Source: Smittium mucronatum
Taxonomy: Eukaryota > Kickxellomycota > Harpellomycetes > Harpellales > Legeriomycetaceae
Direction of reading: 5' to 3'
Length of the DNA: 14,222 nt
NCBI GenBank assembly: GCA_001953115.1
Contig: LSSL01002852.1
Coordinates: forward strand, 1-14,222
The stretch's first letter is position 1. Each line of letters opens with the position of its first letter. Shown here in pieces: positions 1 to 8,600 of the stretch. Position numbers and translations under genes: made by a program. The notes under the pieces were generated by a model. The model had not been told where the DNA came from and ran no database searches. It saw only the letters and a list, made by a program, of their open reading frames with translations.

Positions 1-281
1 AATAGTAGCCCAGTGCCACCTTTCGCAATGTCAGTTTTAGCCTCAATACAAGTGTATCCAGGCAGTCTGTATCTGTATGATTTTTTATTTAAAAATGTTT
101 CCTGGAGTGCCAAAATGTCTGGCTGGGCAGAGTTGAGGTAGTACTCAAGCTCTTCTCCGGAATTTTTAATGCCCCTGACATTAAAGGTCATAATTCTGAG
201 CTTATTATTAAGCCCATAATTTTGGGCATTTAATTTGGGTCGTATTTCATTATTTTCATTATTCGATAAATCATTATTCAT
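1..281 (-). CDS. Endonuclease domain (N-terminus) of a LINE pol ORF, partial
   Basis: Reading the minus strand from the ATG at 281-279 gives 93 uninterrupted codons running off the window at position 3. After a polar, Asn-rich leader of about 27 residues comes the first strand of an endonuclease/exonuclease/phosphatase fold, LRIMTFNVRGI (residues 28-38), with the metal-site Asn at N34. The second hallmark, PDILALQET (54-62), contains the metal-binding Glu E61. A Pro-Gly-Tyr turn (74-76) and a GGTGLL stretch (88-93) follow, as in LINE AP-endonucleases. The protein would nick target DNA so that a downstream reverse transcriptase could prime on it; that enzyme lies outside the window. The frame is open upstream to a stop at 419-417 without another ATG, which supports the start at 281; M31 (codon 191-189) is an alternative but sits inside the conserved strand. 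No frameshift or stop is seen in the visible part. Confidence 0.82.
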   Translation of the reverse strand, partial: MNNDLSNNENNEIRPKLNAQNYGLNNKLRIMTFNVRGIKNSGEELEYYLNSAQPDILALQETFLNKKSYRYRLPGYTCIEAKTDIAKGGTGLL

Positions 282-363
282 CAATTTTACATTTTGATAA
301 TTTGCGCCAATGGAATTCGCGGATCGAAACTTTTTATTTTTTTCCCGTCGAATTATATAAAAA

Positions 364-586
364 ATGGAAATAGAAATAAACTTTTTTTTGGTAATGGAAT
401 TCACAAAATTTATTGGCTAATTCTAATAAAAAAATCTAAAGGAGAAAGAGCCGGAGATCTAAAGGAGAGAGAGCTCCTAAAGGAGAGAGAGAGAGAGCAG
501 ATGGAAATAGAAATAAACTTTTTTTTGATAATGGAATTATGCACTTTTATTGGCTAATTCAACTAAAAAAAATCTAAAGGAGAGAG
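364..586. repeat. Two tandem ~137-bp monomers in the LINE leader
   Basis: A unit beginning ATGGAAATAGAAATAAAC followed by a T-run and TAATGGAATT starts at 364 and again at 501, giving a 137-bp period. Each copy then has a stretch matching TTTTATTGGCTAATTC or a close variant and ends in a GA-rich block. On the minus strand, the direction of the LINE ORF, each unit therefore reads TTAGCCAAT, a CCAAT-like box. The copies differ by point changes and by a longer GA block in the first. Because the units sit directly upstream of the LINE ORF, they resemble promoter monomers of LINE 5' untranslated regions; that role is inference. Confidence 0.75.
434..486. repeat. ATCTAAAGGAGA repeats and (GA)n microsatellite, cluster 1
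   Basis: The 12-mer ATCTAAAGGAGA occurs exactly at 434-445 and 457-468, and with two changes at 475-486, each running into GA dinucleotides; the third continues as a GA tract to about 497. The same 12-mer recurs exactly at 572-583 and 773-784. On the LINE sense strand these are pyrimidine tracts, TCTCCTTTAGAT, a composition common in retrotransposon leaders. The homopurine run may also be slippage-prone, which would explain the different lengths of the GA block between monomers. Confidence 0.8.
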
Positions 587-724
587 AGAGAGTTTCCCAG
601 TGATTCCCGCTTAGTTTTGATTGCATTAATTGCTTCGATTTGCGTTAATTTTTATTTTTTTGACTGTAATTATGAGTGAATTGAAATTCTACTCGGCAGC
701 AATCGGCATATGGTCGGATATGTA

Positions 725-790
725 TTTTGATAATGGAATTTTCAATTTTATTGTCTTATTTAATTTAATTTAATCTAAAGGAGAGAGAGA
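725..790. repeat. Third, diverged copy of the LINE leader monomer
   Basis: TTTTGATAATGGAATT at 725-740 matches 523-538 of the second monomer exactly. It is followed by a TTTTATTG block and by ATCTAAAGGAGAGAGAGA at 773-790, in the same order as in the intact units. The spacing from copy 2 to copy 3 is about 202 bp instead of 137, with unrelated sequence at roughly 597-724 between them. This copy lacks the initial ATGGAAATAG block and the intact CCAAT-like box (TTATTGTCT in place of TTATTGGCT). It marks the furthest recognisable extent of the element toward the hydrolase gene. Confidence 0.65.
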
Positions 791-823
791 TACCGTAACA
801 GATATAAAAAGAATTTTAATTAC

Positions 824-829
824 TTTATT
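824..829 (-). terminator. Candidate polyadenylation signal of the GH3 gene
   Basis: On the minus strand an exact AATAAA lies about 60 bp downstream of the stop codon of the glycosidase, in T/A-rich sequence, the position expected of a eukaryotic poly(A) signal. Such hexamers are frequent in AT-rich DNA, so this is only a candidate. It places the likely 3' end of the transcript between the coding region and the LINE leader. Confidence 0.4.
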
Positions 830-888
830 AGTATTATCAATTATTATAAAATACATAATATCTAGAATATAAAATTATTTAGCACAAT

Positions 889-3333
889 CTAATTCACGTG
901 TAGATAGACCGATTCTACGACCGCATTTTTATTGAATGCATTGATCGTAATATCCACTGGGCCCTCGCTAAGAATACGTTCATTATCGATATTATAGAAC
1001 ATCATTTCCTCAGCAGCTAAATTGAAAGAGAACACTCTAGAAGTTCCTGGAGCTATAGGCTGCTTGTCAAAGGCTCTGAGACGGTATCTCTCAGGCGCAT
1101 ATTCTCTTCTAATTTTTTGGGTTGTAAACATCAAAACTGGCTCTAATTGACTCATCTTACCATTGTTGAATGCTGTTACTGAGACTGTGATGGGGTTTCC
1201 TGGCCTTAACTCAGCAGAGCTCACAGTTATATTTGAATATGTAATATTATTATATCCGAAGCCTTGACCAAAAGCAAACTCTGGATCATACTCATTCCAC
1301 AGAGGAGAGAAATAGGTTACAGGAGCTTGGTAATCCATTTTAGGATAAGAGTATGGTTGGCGACCAGAAGGGCTAAATTTACCATACAAAGCTTCAGCAA
1401 CTGGAAGACCACCGTAAGCCCCAGGCAAATTTGCATTTATTATTCCATCAGAAAGCGAAGACAGTTCACCCAACAAATAAGGGTGATTTTGCAACAACAA
1501 TAAAACAACAGGTGTGCTAGTCTCCCTAATTACACGTCTTGCTATATTGTATTGATCTTCTGCCATTTTTAATGATCTAATATTAGCAGCAACCTCAGTT
1601 CCCGGTCTTTCTCCAAATAAGAAAACTACCTTGTCGGCCTTTCTAGCTTGCCTGACTATTGTGTCATATCCTGACACTCTATCACCTTCGATAGTATAAC
1701 CCTGTATGTAGTTTGGTGTCCTACCTATTATGCCCTCAACACCTTCAAGAATGGTATCACAATAACCTCCATAGGGAGTATCCTTTTCATATTCGTTGGC
1801 CCCTTGCATTCTTATACTCCAAGCTCCAGTAATGTAGCTAGATGAGTTGAAGCTAGGACCAACAAATAGAACATTCTCTTCTGGAGAAAGGGGGAGAACA
1901 TTATTTTCGTTCTTTAAGAGAATAAGGGATTCACGTGCACCATCTCTTGCCAATTCAACATCTTGTGCAGATCCAACTGTATCGATTAGAGATAGATCCG
2001 AGTATGGGTTTTCGAAAAGACCTAAATCCTTCTTTAGCTGCAATATTCTAGAAACCGACTCATCTATTCTACTTTCTGGGATTAAACCAGAATTGACCAA
2101 GTCAAGAACTGTGTCAACAAACAAGAAAGGTTCAAAACCCATAGACATATCTACAGATGTGTTATTTAGTGTCATAAAGGTGGCATCCGACATATTAAAT
2201 GCAGTAAAATGTTTATCAAATTGAGAATAGATTTCATTAAAATCACTGATCAAAACTCCGGTAAAATTCATCTGATCTCTCAACAATGTTTTTAAAAGAC
2301 GCTTTGAGACAATGGTGTCCTGACCGTTTAATGCACCATATGCCTCCATTCCTGTGGCAGATCCAGCATCAATAGCCCTTTGGAACTGGGGAACCATGAA
2401 TTCCAGCAGGTGATTGAAAGGAATATATCTATCTCCTTGATCTAATCCGTTTCTAGGGTCAGAATAGCCAATGAAATGTTTGAAAGTTGCAGCGATTCTT
2501 GTGCGATCTTTTTTATAATTCCCCTGAACTCCTTTTACACCAGCATGCATCATTTCACCTATCAAATAAGGATCTTCACCGAAATTCTCATAGTTTCTAG
2601 ACCAAAGTTTCTGAACATTTATATCAGCCAAGGGTCCAAATGTCCAATGAACACCGACTGACCTTGTATCCTTAGCGCCTACTCTACCAGCATTATAAGC
2701 GTGTATGGGATTGAAAGTAGCACCGGTGTTGACAGGCGCTGTGAATGTAGTGGCCCCTTTAACGAAGCCTGCGCCTCTTAAAGTATCAATCCCGTTAACT
2801 ATTGGTATTTTAGAACCTTTAGTTACAGCCACTTGTTGGAAAGTGTTTGTGAAATTAGCAAAGCGTTGCGGCGAATTTAGATTCCATCTACCAGCATTGT
2901 TAGAAGGACTATCGAGTACTGAGCCGACTCTGTATTTTTCCACCATTAAATTTACATAGGTCATGTTGATAAGACCATCACATCCAACCATATCCCACAT
3001 TGGTACTTGCACCATTTGACCAACCTTATCTTCTATTGATAAGGATGCTAGCAATTCCAAAACATCGCTATCTATGCTACTTGTAGGTCCAATATATCCA
3101 GATTCATCAAATTGAGGGATAGTATAGTTATCGACGGACTTTGGTTTCATTGGATCTAAGTCTTGAAGTGGGAAAAAGTCTGGGAGGCAGACCACACCTT
3201 CTAATGTACTAACACCAACAACATCTATTTGAGGTTGAAGTGCTACAGTGTTTTTTATGAGAGAGCCCTGTGCAGCGCAAAGCTTAAAATCAACAGTGGC
3301 AGCCAGATAAAAAAACAAGGAAGAATATCTCAT
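889..3333 (-). CDS. Secreted glycoside hydrolase family 3 protein (beta-glucosidase-like)
   Basis: This 814-residue, intron-less ORF is a clear GH3 enzyme, a family whose retaining members remove non-reducing beta-linked glucose from cello-oligosaccharides, beta-glucans or glucosides. Residues 1-22 look like a signal peptide (hydrophobic SSLFFYLAATV, cleavage perhaps after AAQ). The catalytic barrel covers about 90-435: IPIVNGID (176-183), the SRNYENFGEDP block (245-255), KHFIGY (285-290) and the nucleophile motif LISDF with D364. The alpha/beta sandwich covers about 465-690, with the GERPGTE loop (574-580; E575 is the candidate acid/base) and GAYGGLPVAEALYG followed by SPSGRQPYSYP (638-664). 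A fibronectin-III-like domain covers about 700-805. Length fits the lysosomal beta-glucosidase/barley exoglucanase group. At least nine N-glycosylation sequons (for example N69, N123, N160, N356, N496, N696, N701) support secretion. The start is the first ATG and has A at -3. It is much richer in GC than its surroundings. Substrate is not determinable. Confidence 0.96.
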   Translation of the reverse strand: MRYSSLFFYLAATVDFKLCAAQGSLIKNTVALQPQIDVVGVSTLEGVVCLPDFFPLQDLDPMKPKSVDNYTIPQFDESGYIGPTSSIDSDVLELLASLSIEDKVGQMVQVPMWDMVGCDGLINMTYVNLMVEKYRVGSVLDSPSNNAGRWNLNSPQRFANFTNTFQQVAVTKGSKIPIVNGIDTLRGAGFVKGATTFTAPVNTGATFNPIHAYNAGRVGAKDTRSVGVHWTFGPLADINVQKLWSRNYENFGEDPYLIGEMMHAGVKGVQGNYKKDRTRIAATFKHFIGYSDPRNGLDQGDRYIPFNHLLEFMVPQFQRAIDAGSATGMEAYGALNGQDTIVSKRLLKTLLRDQMNFTGVLISDFNEIYSQFDKHFTAFNMSDATFMTLNNTSVDMSMGFEPFLFVDTVLDLVNSGLIPESRIDESVSRILQLKKDLGLFENPYSDLSLIDTVGSAQDVELARDGARESLILLKNENNVLPLSPEENVLFVGPSFNSSSYITGAWSIRMQGANEYEKDTPYGGYCDTILEGVEGIIGRTPNYIQGYTIEGDRVSGYDTIVRQARKADKVVFLFGERPGTEVAANIRSLKMAEDQYNIARRVIRETSTPVVLLLLQNHPYLLGELSSLSDGIINANLPGAYGGLPVAEALYGKFSPSGRQPYSYPKMDYQAPVTYFSPLWNEYDPEFAFGQGFGYNNITYSNITVSSAELRPGNPITVSVTAFNNGKMSQLEPVLMFTTQKIRREYAPERYRLRAFDKQPIAPGTSRVFSFNLAAEEMMFYNIDNERILSEGPVDITINAFNKNAVVESVYLHVN

Positions 3334-3440
3334 CTTATGATTATTTGAAATATAATATAAATAAACACTATCAGAGTCTATGAAGAATTTATAGAGAAAT
3401 CTTTACGTATATTTATATATTTTTATAAACCATCTTCGCT
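3334..3440 (-). promoter_or_regulatory. Promoter/5' UTR region of the GH3 gene with TATA-like box
   Basis: Upstream of the hydrolase ATG, the minus strand reads GGTTTATAAAAATATATAAA at about 3431-3412. The best TATA-box candidate, TATAAAAATA, falls at 3427-3418, 85-94 bp before the start codon. The immediate start context is CATAAGATGAG, with A at -3, favourable for eukaryotic initiation. The AT bias of the region makes any single TATA match weak evidence; no other factor site could be assigned. Confidence 0.4.
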
Positions 3441-5340
3441 TGATTAAACCCTGAAATACATATTAGATCTATGATGAAACATTTTTGGTATGGAGATGTC
3501 TTTAGGGGGAAATTTTTTTGTAATTTTTATTTTTTTACAACTATTTATTGTGAATTCAAATCTAATTTCCATAAAAAGAATAATAGGATATTATCAAAAA
3601 AAAATTGGGAAAAATATCAGCTTAGATATATTTTAATGATTTTTTTATTAATGGATATCAAATCATAAATTTAATTATTTTCTACTATTTATCAAATATC
3701 CCTTACCGAGTACAAAACTATACCAAGGTTCTATTTGTGAAATTTAACATTTTCTATTCGAAAATATCTAAGATAACCCAATTATTAAAACTAATATTTT
3801 ATAAAGCGCTTCTATTGACTAAAAAATGATGTCTCAATATTTGTACCCCTAACCCTAAAATATTTAATGAATAACACAATTTTCTATCATGAACAATTTT
3901 TTCTGCTTGATAATAACTTTTTCCTGACCCGAATTGGTCATATTGCAAATTGGTTAGCAGCATTGACCCCTTTTTAGCACATATTGTGTAATTTTATTGT
4001 TTATGTAATTCGTTTCCAGCACGCCATTTCTGCAACACAAATTCAACCTCTAGGTCTTTTTATTTGGAAGGTATGCAACCAAAAAAAAAAGAATTGAATT
4101 TGAATTTATCTTAGTCCTTTTTGACTAAAAAGATATATATTTTCGTCAATTTCAATTCAATGGCAGTATTAAGCTGATCTTTAATCCGGCTTATAAATAG
4201 ATGATTGACTATTTCATCATTTTACTACAATTAATATTAATTCATTTTTGCCAAATCAGAAAAGAGGGTGGGGTGATAGATGCATGAGCAAATGTGAAAC
4301 ATGCTGTAAAATAGAATTTGTAAGATAAGATGTAATAATTAACTTTTTCAAGAAGGTTAAACAAAAAGAATAACTTCTGTCTTAGCATTTCAGAACTTGA
4401 GTTCTAAAAAAGTCACACGACAATCCGACAAAAATGGAATTGGGTAAATTTAGAACTCATAACTGGGTTAATTAAACACACCATCAATTAAATAAAACTA
4501 ATTAAAAATAGCAGTACAGTGATGTTTAGAATCTTAAGTGGGATATTGCGAATTTTTGGATAGAAATTTTTAAATGAATTATTGGTCAAAAATTTTTAGT
4601 AGCGTCAAGTGAATTTCGAAAAAAATTAAATAGAAAGAACTTCTGAATATGATTTTTAAAGATTAGTAATATGTATTATTGATTTTCGATATTGATTTCA
4701 GTTGGTCTAATTATTCCATCAAAATCTATAATTAAAGCTATAGTCTATGAATCTAACTGTTTCATAAAAATACAGAAATAATCTAATATGTTGGAATCGA
4801 TATCTCTTTTTAGTTCTAATAACGTGAACAAAATAAAAATTTCTAATTTCTGAAATCTTTCAGTATAATAACTAGAAAAACAATTATTTGAATTTAGCTT
4901 ATAAGTTCCAACTCTCAAAGACTTTAATTAAATATACTTGTCAAAGCTTTTAACCAATTAAATTCTTATACAGGAATTACATTCCATCCAATAATTATTA
5001 TTATTTGTTATGACTAATAAAGCTAGTAATATGTGTGATCTTTTTCTATCAAAAAATTCCAAGTAGATTAGTCACCTATAAAGAGCAATGAAATTAGATG
5101 TCTAAAAATAGTTACAGATAGAAATTAATAATCAGATTTAATTCGTTTTTTTGGGCTTTTAATCACATGCGATCCGTCACCTCTAGTTCCAAAGTGATTA
5201 ATACCATTTTTGATTATTTCTTACGTTTTTTTATATGAAAGATTAATAAATGTCTCTGATCTCATCAAAATAACCACCACAAATCAATAAATTCGAAAAG
5301 ATATTATTAGTAGCTCGAAATTGGATAAATATCTTATGGG
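3441..5340. other. AT-rich gene-free region, left part
   Basis: This stretch is dominated by A and T with frequent homopolymer runs and stops in all frames. Open stretches (for example 3819-3977 plus, 52 codons without an early start) are of a length expected by chance at this composition. Small structures inside it are a hairpin TTAGTC/GACTAA at 4111-4128 with a 6-nt loop, a 14-bp palindrome AGAACTTGAGTTCT at 4392-4405, and a TATAAATAG at 4192-4200 followed by a very short Cys-rich ORF (discussed in the findings). No recognisable protein family, tRNA or transposon end was found. Confidence 0.6.
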
Positions 5341-5630
5341 CTTAACCCTTTCTGGGCCGATAGTACTAAATATCTTTCATACTATGGTCTTTCTGTCATT
5401 GTATAAATAATTATTAGATATTATTGGACAAACCATAAATTTAGACCAATTGAGATTGTTAATATACACAAATAGGAGCAAGGAAAGAATTTGGGCCCGG
5501 AAAGTGTTGAAGATTTTCAAAGCTCCTATTTGTAAAAAATATAATTTTCTACTATAAGTATATATAATTGATACAGAATTAATCCAACTGTCCATATAAT
5601 ATTTTTATTAAACGAAGAAAGGGTGCCATT
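5341..5630. repeat. Nested short inverted repeats (possible hairpin element)
   Basis: ACAAATAGGAGC at 5468-5479 is the exact inverse complement of GCTCCTATTTGT at 5522-5533, with a 42-nt loop containing GGGCCC. Further out, ACCCTTTCT at 5346-5354 pairs with AGAAAGGGT at 5617-5625. The order of the two pairs is that of a nested palindrome, which could be the eroded remnant of a small foldback/MITE element of about 280 bp. The intervening arm sequence aligns only weakly, and a 12-bp hairpin can arise by chance in this amount of AT-rich DNA, so the element interpretation is tentative. Confidence 0.3.
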
Positions 5631-8600
5631 TTTTTACACTTGACTTTAAAAGGATTGAATATTATTTGGGTTTATACTTAGTTCAAATTATAATCCATCT
5701 CTTTAGCTCTGGTCATGAAGGAATTAAATTGTACGCATTAAATATTTCTTATGATTAAAATTGGTTTTTATCTTATTCTATAACTAATATATTGAATAAC
5801 TAACCTTATTATGCAAAGGTTATTTATTTTTTCAACTCAATACAATCTGAATGACGCTTGTTAGTTTTTCCAATTTAGAAATGAGAAGAATTATCATCCT
5901 GCCAAAACAGGAAGCTAGTAAATACTAGTTGACATATAGTTTCACATTAATAAATTAGGGGTAAGCCTTCATTACTTAATCTGGTTTCAAATTTAAGGGG
6001 TTTATTTTTGTAGCTTGAGTTTTATTTACAGAAAAACCAAGTAATAAACTTTTTTATTGAAGGAATGTATGGGCTATCAAAAGTACATTAGCATCGACAA
6101 AATATAGATAATGTTATCCTATCTTACATTAATGTTGAAAAAAATGAAGGTGGATAGTGTGATATTTTGATTCTTTTTTTTTTAAGGAAAATTTTATATG
6201 TTTTGATTATTATAACAAAAAAAAACTTTGAATTATTCCTTAATAATCTGAAAATTATATCGATTGTGTATATTTTATTTTATTTTGGTTTTTTATTTGA
6301 ACTGAGTAGCTTAACAAAATTAGATACATTTAGTTCAAGGATAAATAGAAGCGATTCTAGAACATATTTTATAAAAATCTAAACATATCCCCTAATAACT
6401 TATACAAAGTTGTAGGTGATGCTGGATTATATGGTTCCAAAATATTTTTCTCATGAATTTCTAGTTTCATACTACCATTTTTCAATTGGAATTTACGATA
6501 TTTAGTCAATAAATTTTAATTAGAAAGATCAAAGACAAAAGAGATACAAAGGATTTTGCTGAAGAGTTAATTTTTGGGTAAATTAATAATGAAGTTACGT
6601 TTATTTCTAAAATTAATAAATTTTTTATTTGTCATATTCTTTTACCCCTAATAGTGCACTTGCACTTTACCGATCCAAGAATTGTTTGAGAAACTTTTCA
6701 TACCATTTATCATATTTTATTTGATGAAATAAAAAATTTGTTCAATTTATAGCGTAGAAATCAAGCTGGGTGTTTTTATAAATGAGAAGCTGGTTTCATA
6801 CTTGTAATGCATAACTTGTAACGATTAAACAAAAATGGTATTTTTTATTCAATCCAGAAATTCAGCATCGTTTATAAAATTGCAATTGGCTTGATTCTAT
6901 ATTTGACTATCTGAAACGGATCGGATGTTCATATGGTGGATTAAGAACAATTGGTTTAGCGAAAGGGTCAAATTAAAACAACTGCAATATTTGATTTTGT
7001 GAATTCTGATTATTATTAAATTCATCTAATTATTTCTTAATAGGAAGTGACCTTAAGTAATGTTTTATTACCAATTGTGCCTTTGTATCCTAATATTTTA
7101 ATCGCCAATAAAATTAATAAAAGTTTTTGTTTGACTTGAATCATCAGGAATTGACTTTTCTGTGGCCTGATAATCCAAAAGCACTGGCTCTGATAATTTT
7201 AAATGGTGCGTGAGGTGAGGCGTTTTTTCATTGATACTCATTGATTTAAAAAAAAAATTACGTAAAAAGAATTTCGATAAATCATCTGGGAATTACACGG
7301 GTATATCTAACAATCAAGTAGTTTTCTTATGTGCGCGGACCTTTTATAACAAAACTTCTCGGATGGCCATCAACAAATTGAATTTTATTTAAATGCGTAT
7401 ATTAACCAATAAAAAGCGTAATATAAGTATATTGATTAATCTTACATTGGCTACCAAAAATATTATTGATTCTATATAACCTATCAATTGAAAATTAGAT
7501 TATTCAGGCCCAGAGATACCAAAATCTCATTAATTATCTCATTGAATATAGCCATTTAAAAAAATCCATTTTAATAATCGGCTTAATTTTTACTACAATC
7601 GAATAGGAAATGCCAGACTTAAATATAAATTCTAAACATTTTTTGTAGGGAGGGTTAAACAAATTGTATTATGATTTTATAACTAAGCTTTTAAATTGTT
7701 GCCAGGAATGAAGGCCTAAAGGACATTTCGCCAACTTGACCTAACAATTACATACGTGGATTAAAAACTGAATTACCAATAAAAATATAGAATTCCAAAG
7801 TAATAGGATATTTTTCTAATAGAAATTAATTGAAAAATCTTAGTGACCAAAAAGTAAGCTAAATGTCTAGGAGGTATATTGGAAATAGGCCTCCAGTCAC
7901 ATCGCCTTTTAAATTAGTAAGCTGTTACTATAATTTAAAGTATCTCATTCTTAAAAATAATAACCCTACTCATAAAGTCTAAATAGCAATGAATGAAAAT
8001 TCCCAAATTCTAGGATGAAAAAAAAAAAAGAAAAAGCTTTAATTATATCAGATAATAAAAATCATAGGAAAAAAATATATTGAAACATTCTCAAAATCAT
8101 CAAATACCAACCCCTTAACTTGTAAAAATTAGCGCAAAAACAAAACCAATAAATAATCTCATTAAACCTGTTATTTATTATACACTCCCCGGTGCCTATG
8201 GCTATTTGCTTATTAAATATGTAAAAATACAAGTATTAAAAAAATGAGGGTTGTGTTTTAAATTGGCGTCTATTAGGTTTATGAAGTTGGCTAATCCAAC
8301 TCTTCAAGATAATGTGTTTTATCTAATCTAATTTTAGTTATGAGAAAATATAGATTTAAAAAAAAAGGTAAATACTAATGCCATTACCCCCTTATTCAAC
8401 ATAAATGTCTAAATTCGAAAATAAAGCTATGGGATAATGAAAAAAACTATTTATTTACGAAGATTTGATAAAAACACCAAAGGTGAATTAACGAAAAAAA
8501 ACCGGATAATTTTTCATTTTACCCCTAATTTGTAAAATCTTACAATATAGCATATTGCAGTCAATTTTTAATTTTTCTAAGGATTACTAGCCCAAATTGT

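Larger units (their letters stand above)
1..790 (-). mobile_element. 5' part of a non-LTR (LINE-type) retrotransposon, cut by the window edge
   Basis: The left end reads leftward as an element consisting of a repeated, purine/pyrimidine-biased leader (about 282-790) followed by the start of an endonuclease-type ORF (281 to the window edge). Non-LTR retrotransposons of the apurinic-endonuclease class begin their pol ORF with exactly this kind of domain; reverse transcriptase would be expected left of position 1. No gag-like ORF1 is visible upstream of the endonuclease ORF, so this is either a single-ORF element or a rearranged copy. The outer boundary is inferred: the last recognisable copy of the leader repeat ends near 790, about 100 bp from the stop codon of the neighbouring hydrolase. 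No target-site duplication could be identified because the other end is not present. The clade (Tad1-like, Tx1-like or other) cannot be decided from 93 residues. Confidence 0.72.

Noticed and set aside
294..557. Plus-strand open frame of 87 codons
   Set aside because: It runs through the LINE leader monomers and GA repeats and encodes low-complexity Lys/Glu-rich sequence; the repeat explains the openness.
1264..2959. Several plus-strand open frames opposite the GH3 gene (1264-1503, 1847-2224, 2476-2661, 2705-2959)
   Set aside because: They are antisense shadows of a clear coding sequence and have no recognisable motif.
3471..3668. Plus-strand ORF of 65 codons starting upstream of the GH3 gene
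   Set aside because: Composition is that of translated AT-rich DNA (Phe, Asn, Lys, Ile, Leu) without a motif; it is of chance length.
5377..5595. Minus-strand ORF of 72 codons
   Set aside because: It overlaps the nested inverted repeat and shows no family motif; the length is explainable by chance in this amount of sequence.
6167..6382. Plus-strand ORF of 71 codons with a hydrophobic N-terminal half
   Set aside because: The hydrophobicity comes from T-rich codons (Phe, Leu, Ile). There is no GC rise and no supporting context.
3843..8531. Scattered ACCCCTAA words (3845, 5957 inverted, 6644, 8521), resembling telomeric repeats
   Set aside because: They are single, non-tandem and kilobases apart, with no array or shared flanks.
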